Shown: positions 43,870-52,141 of the stretch, piece by piece
Numbering within the stretch: position 1 is the first letter of the stretch
How the letters are laid out: each line of letters begins with the position of its first letter
From: an uncultured Bacteroidales bacterium
Lineage (GTDB): Bacteria > Bacteroidota > Bacteroidia > Bacteroidales > Bacteroidaceae
Assembly: GCA_902799655.1 (NCBI GenBank)
Contig: CADCBH010000003.1
Coordinates: forward strand, 62,001-126,000
Length of the DNA: 64,000 nt
Direction: 5' to 3'
Position numbers and translations under genes: made by a program
Notes under the pieces: generated by a model
Databases searched by the model: none
Seen by the model: the letters and a program-made list of their open reading frames with translations, nothing else
Told to the model about the DNA's origin: nothing

Positions 43870-45855
43870 TTATTTGTGAATACGATAGATGCGGAACGAC
43901 ATGGGAGGTAGGTCATCCAGTAAGAGTGACGATCCCTTGCCTTCATCTACCTGAATAGTTCCATTTTTGGGGGTGATGAACTCTGGTTTACAAATAGAGT
44001 TCTCATCATCCATGCCGTTATGGAAGAGGGTTAGTGTTTTAGCGGTGCGTGAACCTTTCATGCCTGTGAGGTTCAGGGATACCGCCTGCTGTCTTTTCGA
44101 GGTGTTGGCAATCTTAATGATGACTTCGTCAGTAACTTGGTCGAAAGCGGCACTTGCAAAGAGTCCGTTCTGTCCTTCCTGATTTGCTACGGGCTTCTTT
44201 TTCATCGTAAGCGGCAACACATGGGTGCCGGCATTAGTGGCATACATCTGTTGAACGTAGTAACTGACGGTGCGGAACATGTCCGTCTGGTCGTACCAGA
44301 TTTGGTCAGGGCGCCACTGCCAGCCATCGACATGAGCAAAGAGAGGAGCTGGCGTCGTCATATGCACTATATCGGCATTACGCTCGAAGCCTGTCATAAA
44401 GGCAGCCTCTAGGATGGCGGCCTCATAATGATTCCATTTCTTTCCGTCTCCATGGCAGGCATATTCTCCTGCAAATACCTTTGGCCCCTTGCGATCGTAA
44501 CTGTCATAACGTAAACCATGGGTGAGGAACCACTGTTCATTACGATAGAAATGCTCATCGACGAGGTCGGCTTTTTGAGCCTTCATGGCCTTCCAACCAT
44601 CTTCAAAACGATAGGTGTTGTCTGGTGTGTCTTCGGGAACCGGACCGCTGGTACCTACAATTTTGATATTAGGATATCTTGCTCGGATTGCTGCCACAAA
44701 GGGTTTAAGACGTCCATAGTAGAACTCACCCCATTGCTCGTTACCTACTCCAATATATTTCATGTTAAATGGAGCGGGGTGTCCCATCTCTGCACGAATC
44801 TTTCCCCATTTGGAGTCAGCAGGACCATTAGCGAATTCGATGAGGTCGAGACAATCGTTGATATAGGGTTTCAGTTGGTCTTGAGGAACGTGGGCACTCT
44901 CCTTGTTCCAATTCTGATATTGGCATGCCATACCAACATTTAGGATGGGCAGTGGCTCGGCGCCGATGTCTTCAGACAATTGGAAGAATTCGAAAAATCC
45001 CAGACCGTATGACTGATAGTAGTCCGGATAATAGCGATAGTCGAATGTGTGCTCCCAACGGTTTTGGTTGAGCGGACGATTCTCTACTGGTCCAATACTG
45101 TTTTTCCATTGATAGCGGGTATTAAGGTCTGTTCCTTCTACTATGCAGCCGCCAGGAAAACGGAAAATACCAGGATGAAGATCAGCCAATGCTTGGGCCA
45201 AATCGCGTCGCATACCGTTCTCGCGACCTTTGTATGTATCAGTGGGGAAGAGGGAGATATGTTCCAGGGCTACACTGTTATCACCCTTGAGAAAGATACG
45301 TAACTTGGCGTGTTTGTTGCTGACGGGAGATGTCAACACTGTGGTATATTTCTTCCAGTCGGAAGAGGTGATATCTATTATTTCTTCAATAAACTCCTGT
45401 TTCTCGTCCATCGACTGCTCGTTGATGAGCTGTACGCGGATAGCTCCCTTCCCTTTAGGAGCTTTTGCCCATACTGAGAAACGATAGCTGGCACCCTTCT
45501 TGACGCCGATGCCGAAGAAGCCTTCATTGGTCAGACCTGTACGACGATCACTATGGTCGGGAGACGAAAGGATAACATAGTGGGGACAGCGGCAGAATGG
45601 GCCGTCATCTTTTAGTTCTACACAACCAAATACCTGCCAACCCATGAATGATTGGGGAAATTCGAACGAACGGTTCTTGACAAGTTCACCATAAAGGCCA
45701 CCGTCAGCAGCATAATTGATATCTTCAAAGAAGATACCATACATAGTGGACTGAATGGGGGCGCCCAATTTGCGGGTGTTCACCTCCATCATGTTTTGTG
45801 CATTCATTAAAGACACCATGCAGAGCATGATAAGTGTCATCATAATCTTTCTCAT
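43870..45855 (-). CDS. GH51 alpha-L-arabinofuranosidase, exported
   Basis: A 661-residue glycosidase with an N-terminal signal peptide (MRKIMMTLIMLCMVSLMNAQ). It has MYGIFFEDINYAADGGLYGELVKNRSFE (about 38-66), a carbohydrate-binding-like beta insert (about 75-205), and the GH51 catalytic barrel with acid/base E373 in GVGNEQWG and nucleophile E464 in VFAGEYACHGDG. It should remove alpha-L-arabinofuranose side chains from arabinan or arabinoxylan in the periplasm or at the surface. It is not in a polysaccharide utilisation locus: no SusC/D pair or sugar sensor is next to it. It leads an operon of core genes (metF, holB, ricT, gldH), which is odd for a glycosidase. Confidence 0.92.
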   Translation of the reverse strand: MRKIMMTLIMLCMVSLMNAQNMMEVNTRKLGAPIQSTMYGIFFEDINYAADGGLYGELVKNRSFEFPQSFMGWQVFGCVELKDDGPFCRCPHYVILSSPDHSDRRTGLTNEGFFGIGVKKGASYRFSVWAKAPKGKGAIRVQLINEQSMDEKQEFIEEIIDITSSDWKKYTTVLTSPVSNKHAKLRIFLKGDNSVALEHISLFPTDTYKGRENGMRRDLAQALADLHPGIFRFPGGCIVEGTDLNTRYQWKNSIGPVENRPLNQNRWEHTFDYRYYPDYYQSYGLGFFEFFQLSEDIGAEPLPILNVGMACQYQNWNKESAHVPQDQLKPYINDCLDLIEFANGPADSKWGKIRAEMGHPAPFNMKYIGVGNEQWGEFYYGRLKPFVAAIRARYPNIKIVGTSGPVPEDTPDNTYRFEDGWKAMKAQKADLVDEHFYRNEQWFLTHGLRYDSYDRKGPKVFAGEYACHGDGKKWNHYEAAILEAAFMTGFERNADIVHMTTPAPLFAHVDGWQWRPDQIWYDQTDMFRTVSYYVQQMYATNAGTHVLPLTMKKKPVANQEGQNGLFASAAFDQVTDEVIIKIANTSKRQQAVSLNLTGMKGSRTAKTLTLFHNGMDDENSICKPEFITPKNGTIQVDEGKGSSLLLDDLPPMSFRIYRIHK

Positions 45856-45879
45856 ATCGTTAATAGTTGCTTGTTGCTA

Positions 45880-45910
45880 CAAAATTAGTTAAAAAGTGGC
45901 AAATCTACAA
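45880..45910 (-). promoter_or_regulatory. Promoter of the GH51 operon
   Basis: On the minus strand TAATTTTG at 45887-45880 fits the -7 box; TTG at 45910-45908 lies at 20 bases as a partial -33 box. The leader to the ATG at 45855 is about 20 bases. Confidence 0.5.
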
Positions 45911-45930
45911 GGAATTTCAGATAAAAATGC

Positions 45931-45938
45931 TACTTTTG
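45931..45938 (+). promoter_or_regulatory. -7 element of the receiver-domain gene
   Basis: TACTTTTG is a full -7 match 34 bases before the ATG at 45972. No TTTG is seen at 19-21 bases upstream. Confidence 0.5.
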
Positions 45939-45971
45939 TATTCTGTTAACGAATCAATTCTTGAAATAACA

Positions 45972-46322
45972 ATGAAACGAATCCTTGTAGCAGAAGACAA
46001 TGACAGCAACTATTTGCTGATGAGCTTCATTCTGAAAGGCCATTATGAGATATTACGTGCCGTCAATGGTAAAGATGCTGTAGCTAAAGCTGCATCCGAA
46101 CATCCAGATCTTATCCTGATGGATTTAAAGATGCCTGTCATGGATGGTTTGGAGGCCACACGTCAGATTAGGGCAGCACAAGATAATGTGCCTATCGTCG
46201 CTGTAACGGCTAACGCTTTCGATACTGATCGTGTGCATGCTATAGAGGCAGGCTGTAATGATTTTCTATCGAAACCTGTTACGTCTGCAGCCTGCCTCCA
46301 GTGCATTGCCAATCTATTATAA
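45972..46322 (+). CDS. Single-domain response regulator (receiver only)
   Basis: A 116-residue CheY-like protein. The acidic pocket is E8/D9, the phosphorylated aspartate is D51 in LILMDLKMPVMDG, T79 lies in VAVTANAF, and K101 is in FLSKPV. There is no output domain, so it must act through a partner protein or a phosphorelay. No histidine kinase is nearby. The ATG at 45972 gives the canonical KRILVAEDN start; the earlier in-frame ATGs precede or overlap the promoter. It is divergent from the GH51 operon, and its stop codon overlaps that of the convergent rseP gene. Confidence 0.9.
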   Translation: MKRILVAEDNDSNYLLMSFILKGHYEILRAVNGKDAVAKAASEHPDLILMDLKMPVMDGLEATRQIRAAQDNVPIVAVTANAFDTDRVHAIEAGCNDFLSKPVTSAACLQCIANLL

Positions 46323-47681
46323 TATTCCGAGTTGACGGAGAATGTCATTGAGGTTGGCTACGATTAACAGCAGGAGTACGATACCAAAACCGACATATTC
46401 TGCGCGAATCATAAACTCCTCAGAGGGTTTGCGACGTGTGATAATCTCATAAAGCAAGAACAGCACATGACCACCATCGAGGGCTGGAATGGGCAGAATG
46501 TTCATAAAGGCCAGAATGATGCTGAGGAAAGCTGTCATCTGCCAGAATACCAACCAGTTCCATTCTGCAGGGAAGAGATTGCCAATAGTTCCGAAACCTC
46601 CCAGCGACTTGGCGCCCTCAGCAGTGAAGACATATTTCAAGTCATCGATATATGAGGTAAGTACATTCCATCCGTAGCGGATGCCTGCCGGGAAACTCTC
46701 GAAGAATCCATATCTTGTAGTCACAGGCTTGTATTGGGAAGCACGGTATGTGATGCCCAATTTTAAGTTACTGTGTAGAACGACCTTTGCAGTGTAGCGC
46801 ATCTTCTCGTTACCAAAGACGATGGTAGCTGTACGTGCTTTGATACTGTCTTCACGATTTTTAGCAGTAGTCAGCATGTCAGTGTGGCGAGCCATCATAT
46901 CTATGAACTCATTGTAGGAACTGACAGCTTTGCCATCGATGCAATAAACATAGTCTCCTTTCTTCATGCCAATTTTGTAAGCAGTAGAGCCTGGTAATAC
47001 GCTATCTATCTGGTTCGATAATAGAGGCTGTACGAAAGAGGGTTGTGACTTGATCATATTCAGCAGATTGAGGTCACCAGGTAATTGGATACTCATTGCT
47101 TTCCCATCGCGAATAATATCTACACGGTGGGCCTCAGAAATGTCACGGTACATGTCGGCAGAGAAATTCTTGAAGGCACGCTTATCTGTACCAACCAGAA
47201 TGTCGCCATCCTGAAAGCCATATGCTTTGGCTTCCTGATTAAACTTCATACCCATTGTCATGTCCTTGACGGGTACATAGCTCTCCCCCCAATAGAAAAG
47301 GATCATTGAATAGATGAAAAGTGCCAGCACGAAGTTGACCAATACACCGCCCACCATTATCAGCAAGCGTTGCCACGCAGGTTTTGTGCGGAATTCCCAT
47401 GGTTGAGCGGGGCGTTTCATCTGTTCTGTATCAAAACTCTCGTCAATCATGCCCGAGATCTTGCAGTAGCCACCTAAGGGCAACCAACCGATACCATATT
47501 CTGTATCGCTGTTTTTGGGCTTATATTTGAACAGACTGAATTTCCAGTCGAAAAACATGTAGAATTTTTCTACACGAACGCCAAAGAGCTTGGCGAAGAC
47601 AAAGTGTCCCCCCTCATGTAGCAGGATGAGGATAGAAAGTGCTAATACCAATTGTAAAAGCTTGATGAAGAATATTTCCAT
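46317..47681 (-). CDS. rseP: RIP metalloprotease RseP (site-2 protease family)
   Basis: A 454-residue inner-membrane zinc protease. The zinc motif HEGGH is at residues 22-26 within the first membrane helix, and the third-ligand motif NILPIPALDGGHVLF is near the C-terminus. Between them is at least one PDZ domain (SVLPGSTAYKIGMKKGDYVYCIDGKAV). It cuts transmembrane substrates such as anti-sigma factors; the target here is unknown. It lies 47 bases after dxr, an order common in many bacteria. Its stop overlaps the convergent regulator gene by 6 bases. Confidence 0.95.
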   Translation of the reverse strand: MEIFFIKLLQLVLALSILILLHEGGHFVFAKLFGVRVEKFYMFFDWKFSLFKYKPKNSDTEYGIGWLPLGGYCKISGMIDESFDTEQMKRPAQPWEFRTKPAWQRLLIMVGGVLVNFVLALFIYSMILFYWGESYVPVKDMTMGMKFNQEAKAYGFQDGDILVGTDKRAFKNFSADMYRDISEAHRVDIIRDGKAMSIQLPGDLNLLNMIKSQPSFVQPLLSNQIDSVLPGSTAYKIGMKKGDYVYCIDGKAVSSYNEFIDMMARHTDMLTTAKNREDSIKARTATIVFGNEKMRYTAKVVLHSNLKLGITYRASQYKPVTTRYGFFESFPAGIRYGWNVLTSYIDDLKYVFTAEGAKSLGGFGTIGNLFPAEWNWLVFWQMTAFLSIILAFMNILPIPALDGGHVLFLLYEIITRRKPSEEFMIRAEYVGFGIVLLLLIVANLNDILRQLGIL

Positions 47682-47728
47682 TATAATCTAGTTATACTTT
47701 ATTTCGTTATTTCATGTGGTGTAGTTGA

Positions 47729-48883
47729 TTATTTCATGAGCTCTGTGGCTATGCGACGAGCTTCAGCGTCAGTCTGGATGTATGTCTCGTAATCAGGTGA
47801 AGCTGAGAAATTGCAGCGTTGCATAGTTTCCGCAATAATGTCGCTCATTTGTATGAATGAGCAACGGTCCTCAAGAAAACCACGATTGACGATTTCGTTG
47901 GCGGCATTGACAATACATGGCATATTGCCACCCCGTTCAATGGCTTCAAAGGCCAAAGCAAGGCAACGGAACTTCTTGAGATCAGGCTCAAAGAACTCTA
48001 GCGGATGAGCAAAGAGATCCAAACGGTCACTACTGAGCGGCAATCGTGAGGGGAACGAGAAGGCATACTGAATGGGCAGACGCATATCAGGTACACCAAG
48101 CTGAGCCTTCACCGCACCATCGTGGAACTGTACAGCTGAATGTACGATACTCTGCGGATGCACTAGAACTTGGATTTGTGAGGCATTGACTCCAAAGAGC
48201 CATTTTGCTTCGATGACTTCAAATCCTTTGTTCATCATCGTTGCTGAATCAATTGTAATCTTAGCGCCCATATCCCATGTGGGATGGCGAAGCGCATCAG
48301 CTTTAGTGACTGTTGCCAGTTCCTCGATGCTTTTTTGACGGAAGGGACCTCCCGAAGCCGTTAATAGAATCTTTTCGATGGGATTGTCGTCTTCACCAAC
48401 AAGACTCTGGAATATTGCTGAGTGTTCACTGTCAACAGGTAATATTGGTGTATGATGCATTTGGGCGAGTTGTAGAATCAATTCGCCAGCCACGACAAGC
48501 GTTTCCTTGTTAGCTAATGCAATGGCCTTGTGTGCACGGATGGCATGAATTGTTGGAGACAACCCTGCAAATCCAACCATAGCAGTCAGTACCATGTCAA
48601 TGGGTATGGACTCAACAATCTCATCGAGAGCTTGCTTACCGGCATAGACCTTTACGTCGGGTAAGTCGCTCATCAGACTTTTTAGCTCATCATAACGCTT
48701 TTCGTTTGCAATAACAATTGCAGCAGGATGGAACTGGTGTGCTTGTTGTGCCAACAGTTCTACGCGGTTGTTGGCCGTCAAGCAGTAAACCTCATAGAGG
48801 TCGCTATGTTCTTGGATGACCTGTAAGGCCTGTGTGCCTATCGATCCTGTAGAACCGAGAATGGCTATCTGTTTCTTCTTCAT
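47729..48883 (-). CDS. dxr: 1-deoxy-D-xylulose-5-phosphate reductoisomerase
   Basis: A 384-residue NADPH enzyme making methylerythritol phosphate, the committed step of the MEP isoprenoid route. It begins KKKQIAILGSTGSIGTQALQVI, the Rossmann start of the family. Other motifs are NKETLVVAGELI, PVDSEHSAIFQSL (metal- and substrate-binding) and TASGGPFR, and also HPTWDMGAKITIDSATMMNKGFEVIEA. All are intact. It overlaps rimM by 4 bases. Confidence 0.97.
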   Translation of the reverse strand: MKKKQIAILGSTGSIGTQALQVIQEHSDLYEVYCLTANNRVELLAQQAHQFHPAAIVIANEKRYDELKSLMSDLPDVKVYAGKQALDEIVESIPIDMVLTAMVGFAGLSPTIHAIRAHKAIALANKETLVVAGELILQLAQMHHTPILPVDSEHSAIFQSLVGEDDNPIEKILLTASGGPFRQKSIEELATVTKADALRHPTWDMGAKITIDSATMMNKGFEVIEAKWLFGVNASQIQVLVHPQSIVHSAVQFHDGAVKAQLGVPDMRLPIQYAFSFPSRLPLSSDRLDLFAHPLEFFEPDLKKFRCLALAFEAIERGGNMPCIVNAANEIVNRGFLEDRCSFIQMSDIIAETMQRCNFSASPDYETYIQTDAEARRIATELMK

Positions 48884-49389
48884 AGATTCAATAATCCTTC
48901 AGGAATATTCATGGTAATTGTCTCTTTCTCAGTGTCAATATCCTCGATAAGATCCTCGTTGGCAGGAATCAGAATACCATTATAAAGCTCAAAGAGAATG
49001 TTGGCTGTCTGCTTATCGATGGCAGCAATGGTACCAATAGTATTACCATTTTGGGCATCAATGACATCAAAGTCAATGAGCATCTCCCAAGTTGGCATCA
49101 TATCTTCCTCTGAAGCCAATTCGCGAGAAAAGAAGACCTCACAGCCCGTCAACTCACTGGCCCGTTCCTGTGTGTCTACTTGCTGGAACTTGACAAGTGC
49201 CACATAGTCACTGCGGAAGCGATACTCTTCCATGAAGAATGGTACGAGGATACCGTCGATGTCAAGGATAAGATATTCACTTTCCACGCGGTCAAAGACG
49301 TCATCGTCAAAATGAAAGAATACCTCGCCTTTTATACCGTGGGGCTTTCCGATGCGCCCAATCTTAAATACGTCTTCTCGCCTAATCAT
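48880..49389 (-). CDS. rimM: Ribosome maturation factor RimM
   Basis: A 169-residue two-domain protein that helps assemble the 30S subunit head. It starts with the typical FKIGRIGKPHGIKGEVFFHF, and the second half is a PRC-barrel (DFDVIDAQNGNTIGTIAAID, then GILIPANEDLIEDIDTEKETI). It overlaps both murA and dxr by 4 bases. Elsewhere rimM is often with rpsP and trmD; here it is with cell wall and isoprenoid genes. Confidence 0.93.
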   Translation of the reverse strand: MIRREDVFKIGRIGKPHGIKGEVFFHFDDDVFDRVESEYLILDIDGILVPFFMEEYRFRSDYVALVKFQQVDTQERASELTGCEVFFSRELASEEDMMPTWEMLIDFDVIDAQNGNTIGTIAAIDKQTANILFELYNGILIPANEDLIEDIDTEKETITMNIPEGLLNL

Positions 49390-50690
49390 ACACGTTCAAT
49401 TTTTGCTCCCAGCGCATTGAGGCGCGCTTCGATGTTTTCATAACCGCGGTCAATCTGTTCGATGTTGCTGATGAGGCTGGTACCGCGTGCACTCATAGCT
49501 GCAATTAGCAGAGCAATACCTGCACGGATATCGGGACTTGACATGCGTTGAGCACGTAGTGTTAACTTGCGGTCATGACCTACAACTACTGCACGATGGG
49601 GGTCGCAGAGGATAATCTGTGCGCCCATGTCGATAAGCTTGTCGACAAAGAAAAGTCGGCTCTCAAACATTTTCTGGTGGAAGAGCACAGAACCGCGTGC
49701 CTGAGTGGCAACTACAATGAGTACGCTAAGCAAGTCGGGGGTGAGTCCTGGCCAAGGGGCATCAGCCAGCGTCATGATAGTGCCGTCGATAAACGAATCA
49801 ACAACATAATGTTTCTGACGTGGAATGTACAGGTCATCACCATCTACTTCAACTTTGACACCCAGTCGGCGGAAGGCGTCGGGGATGATGCCTAAATCGG
49901 ATAATGAAACATCCTTGATGCAAATGCCGTCTCCACACATTGCTGCCATTCCAATAAACGAGCCCACCTCAATCATGTCGGGCAATAGACGGTGTGTGGT
50001 GCCATTCAACTTGCATACTCCATTGATAGTAAGCAGGTTGGAACCAATACCGGTAATGTTTGCCCCCATGCGGTTAAGCATTTGACATAGTTGCTGTACA
50101 TAGGGCTCACAGGCGGCATTGTAGATAGTGGTTGTGCCTTCTGCCAATACTGCAGCCATCACAATGTTGGCGGTACCAGTCACGGAAGCCTCGTCTAGCA
50201 ACATATAAGTGCCTTTCAGCCGTTTGGAACCTATTTCATAGACATTGCGCTCTGGTATTTGGCGGAATTTTGCCCCCAGCTTCTGGAATCCTAGGAAGTG
50301 GGTGTCCAGTCGACGGCGGCCTATCTTGTCGCCACCGGGTTTTGTGATGACGGCTTTGCCCATTCGTGCCAGTAGCGGACCAATCATCATGACAGATCCT
50401 CGCAACTCAGCGCATTTATTGACAAACTCGTCACTCTCCAGATATTTCATATTCAGCGTATCTGCCTGGAATGTGAAAGTGCCTTTAGCACTGCTGGTCA
50501 CTTTTACGCCGATATCTCTAAGCAACTGTATCAGATTGTTGACATCCCGGATGTCGGGGATGTTGCTAATGGTAACAGCCTCGCTGGTAAGTAGCGTGGC
50601 ACAGATAACCTGTAAGGCCTCGTTCTTGGCACCTTGTGGTGTGATGGTGCCGCTGAGCAGATGCCCGCCCTCAATCTTGAATGATGCCAT
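49386..50690 (-). CDS. murA: UDP-N-acetylglucosamine 1-carboxyvinyltransferase (MurA), Cys-to-Asp active site
   Basis: A 434-residue enzyme for the first committed step of peptidoglycan synthesis, joining PEP to UDP-GlcNAc. It has GGHLLSGTITPQGAKNEAL at the start and the active-site loop KPGGDKIGRRRLDTHF. In most enzymes this loop carries the cysteine that fosfomycin modifies (C115 in E. coli); here D121 takes its place. Asp at this position supports catalysis but not fosfomycin attack in Mycobacterium and Chlamydia, so resistance is expected. It starts right next to the DUF4290 stop and overlaps rimM by 4 bases. Confidence 0.96.
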   Translation of the reverse strand: MASFKIEGGHLLSGTITPQGAKNEALQVICATLLTSEAVTISNIPDIRDVNNLIQLLRDIGVKVTSSAKGTFTFQADTLNMKYLESDEFVNKCAELRGSVMMIGPLLARMGKAVITKPGGDKIGRRRLDTHFLGFQKLGAKFRQIPERNVYEIGSKRLKGTYMLLDEASVTGTANIVMAAVLAEGTTTIYNAACEPYVQQLCQMLNRMGANITGIGSNLLTINGVCKLNGTTHRLLPDMIEVGSFIGMAAMCGDGICIKDVSLSDLGIIPDAFRRLGVKVEVDGDDLYIPRQKHYVVDSFIDGTIMTLADAPWPGLTPDLLSVLIVVATQARGSVLFHQKMFESRLFFVDKLIDMGAQIILCDPHRAVVVGHDRKLTLRAQRMSSPDIRAGIALLIAAMSARGTSLISNIEQIDRGYENIEARLNALGAKIERV

Positions 50691-51302
50691 TTACTTACGT
50701 TTTTTGTTACGTTTCAAATCGTTGCCGGCAGCCGACATGTTAAAGTTGTCAAAGTGGAATGATGAGAGGTCAATCTGGATAATGCCGTCTGTGAAACGTG
50801 CCAGATCATCTGCCACCTTCTCGTCATCTATAGAGCCATGCCCCCAAGTTGCAAGGTCGCGCTTCATCTGATTGGCAACGAGGCGCGTGAGTTCATCACG
50901 CTCTTCACCTGCAGGCATCGTCTTCAGTTTTTCGAAGGTTTCAGCCATAAGGTGGCCATAATGCCGTAGGTGGGCTTGTCCTTCGTGCGTAGGATGGGGC
51001 ATGGGCGATGGTTTCGAGAGGATATTCTCTGCATCACTCATGTCGTATGGCCAGTCGATATCCAATTGCTTGTGACTCATAAGATAAAGGTGATCCCACA
51101 GTGTCTGCTGGTAGTTGTTGCCTTCACGTACCTGTGGATTCTTCATCTCCATTTGGTGGATAATGGCACGGGCACAGCTCATGCGCTCCTCCTTAGTGGG
51201 GAGACTGATGGCGATATCCACCATCTTCTGGATCTCACGGCCATACTCAGAAAGAATGAGCTTTTCGCGTTGCGTGTTATAGTCTAATCCTTTAATGTCC
51301 AT
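50691..51302 (-). CDS. DUF4290 protein
   Basis: A 203-residue soluble, mostly helical, charged protein. I recognise it as DUF4290, a family of unknown function largely confined to Bacteroidota. Its conserved features include LDYNTQREKLILSEYGREIQ at the start and ATWGHGSIDDEKVADDLARFT in the last third. The C-terminus is a basic tail (DLKRNKKRK). It has no signal peptide or membrane segment. It ends directly before the murA start codon, so the two are surely co-transcribed, and it follows tsaB by 26 bases. Confidence 0.83.
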   Translation of the reverse strand: MDIKGLDYNTQREKLILSEYGREIQKMVDIAISLPTKEERMSCARAIIHQMEMKNPQVREGNNYQQTLWDHLYLMSHKQLDIDWPYDMSDAENILSKPSPMPHPTHEGQAHLRHYGHLMAETFEKLKTMPAGEERDELTRLVANQMKRDLATWGHGSIDDEKVADDLARFTDGIIQIDLSSFHFDNFNMSAAGNDLKRNKKRK

Positions 51303-51328
51303 ATGCTTTTTTTATTCTTTTCTCTTAA

Positions 51329-52024
51329 CTAAATTAGTTTCTTGGGTTTGATGGCTACAAAGTCTTTCAGATAGAAAGGAACGAAATATGCCACATCCTC
51401 AAATTGCTCGTTGAGGAAACGCTTTTCAGCCAGTGGCTGCATCCATTTCGCTTGTGGCTCAATGTCCTCGATGAAGTGAGCGTTAGGATGCTTGATGATA
51501 TCCATGCACTTTTTGGCACCATTACCAAAGAAGTAAACGGGGCGCTCTTCAAGGAACTCTTTATAAGAGTCTTCGCCAACGATGTCAGCAGTGACTGGGC
51601 GTACCTCTTTGAGACTGCGGTCATAAAGTGCAGCATATACTTCCATACGGCGGGCATCAAGCATGGGACAAAGTAAAGCGTTCTCTTCTGTAATCAACTC
51701 TCTGAGCAGTATGGGGACACACATGATCTCCAACGTGGGTACGGCAATCAATTTCAGGTCGCGACCATAGCAGATACCTTTTGCCATTGAGATGCCAATA
51801 CGTAGCCCTGTATATGAGCCAGGACCACTACTTACGCTAACAGCATCGAAAGGAATAGCATGGTTGTCGGTAAACGACAGCGCTTCGTCAATCATACTGC
51901 CTAAACGTTCGGCGCCAGCTCCCTTCTCGCCTCTCTCTTGCTGCTCGAAGATGCACTGTCCGTTTTCTGAAACTGCTACCGAACAAACAGTCGTACTGGT
52001 TTCTATATGTAGAATACAAGCCAT
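51329..52024 (-). CDS. tsaB: tRNA threonylcarbamoyladenosine biosynthesis protein TsaB
   Basis: A 231-residue ASKHA-fold protein that, with TsaD and TsaE, makes t6A at position 37 of ANN-decoding tRNAs. It starts CILHIETSTTVCSVAVSENG and has VSSGPGSYTGLRIGISMAKGI, the classic TsaB motif, followed by LLCPMLDARRMEVYAALYD. It is the first gene of tsaB-DUF4290-murA-rimM-dxr-(rseP) and is divergent from yicC. Confidence 0.94.
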   Translation of the reverse strand: MACILHIETSTTVCSVAVSENGQCIFEQQERGEKGAGAERLGSMIDEALSFTDNHAIPFDAVSVSSGPGSYTGLRIGISMAKGICYGRDLKLIAVPTLEIMCVPILLRELITEENALLCPMLDARRMEVYAALYDRSLKEVRPVTADIVGEDSYKEFLEERPVYFFGNGAKKCMDIIKHPNAHFIEDIEPQAKWMQPLAEKRFLNEQFEDVAYFVPFYLKDFVAIKPKKLI

Positions 52025-52056
52025 TGTTATCTTACAAAATAATATTTTTTAGCGTA

Positions 52057-52064
52057 CAAAGGTA
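52057..52064 (-). promoter_or_regulatory. -7 element of the tsaB operon
   Basis: TACCTTTG on the minus strand (52064-52057), 33 bases before the tsaB ATG. No convincing -33 TTTG at 20 bases. Confidence 0.55.
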
Positions 52065-52106
52065 CATAATTTATGGCTAAAATCTGCATGATTCAGAGTT
52101 TTTTTG

Positions 52107-52114
52107 TACCTTTG
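52107..52114 (+). promoter_or_regulatory. -7 element of the yicC operon
   Basis: TACCTTTG after a T-rich stretch, 28 bases before the ATG at 52142. The -33 region lacks a clear TTTG. Confidence 0.6.
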
Positions 52115-52141
52115 CAACCATATTTAAGAAAAACAACGATT

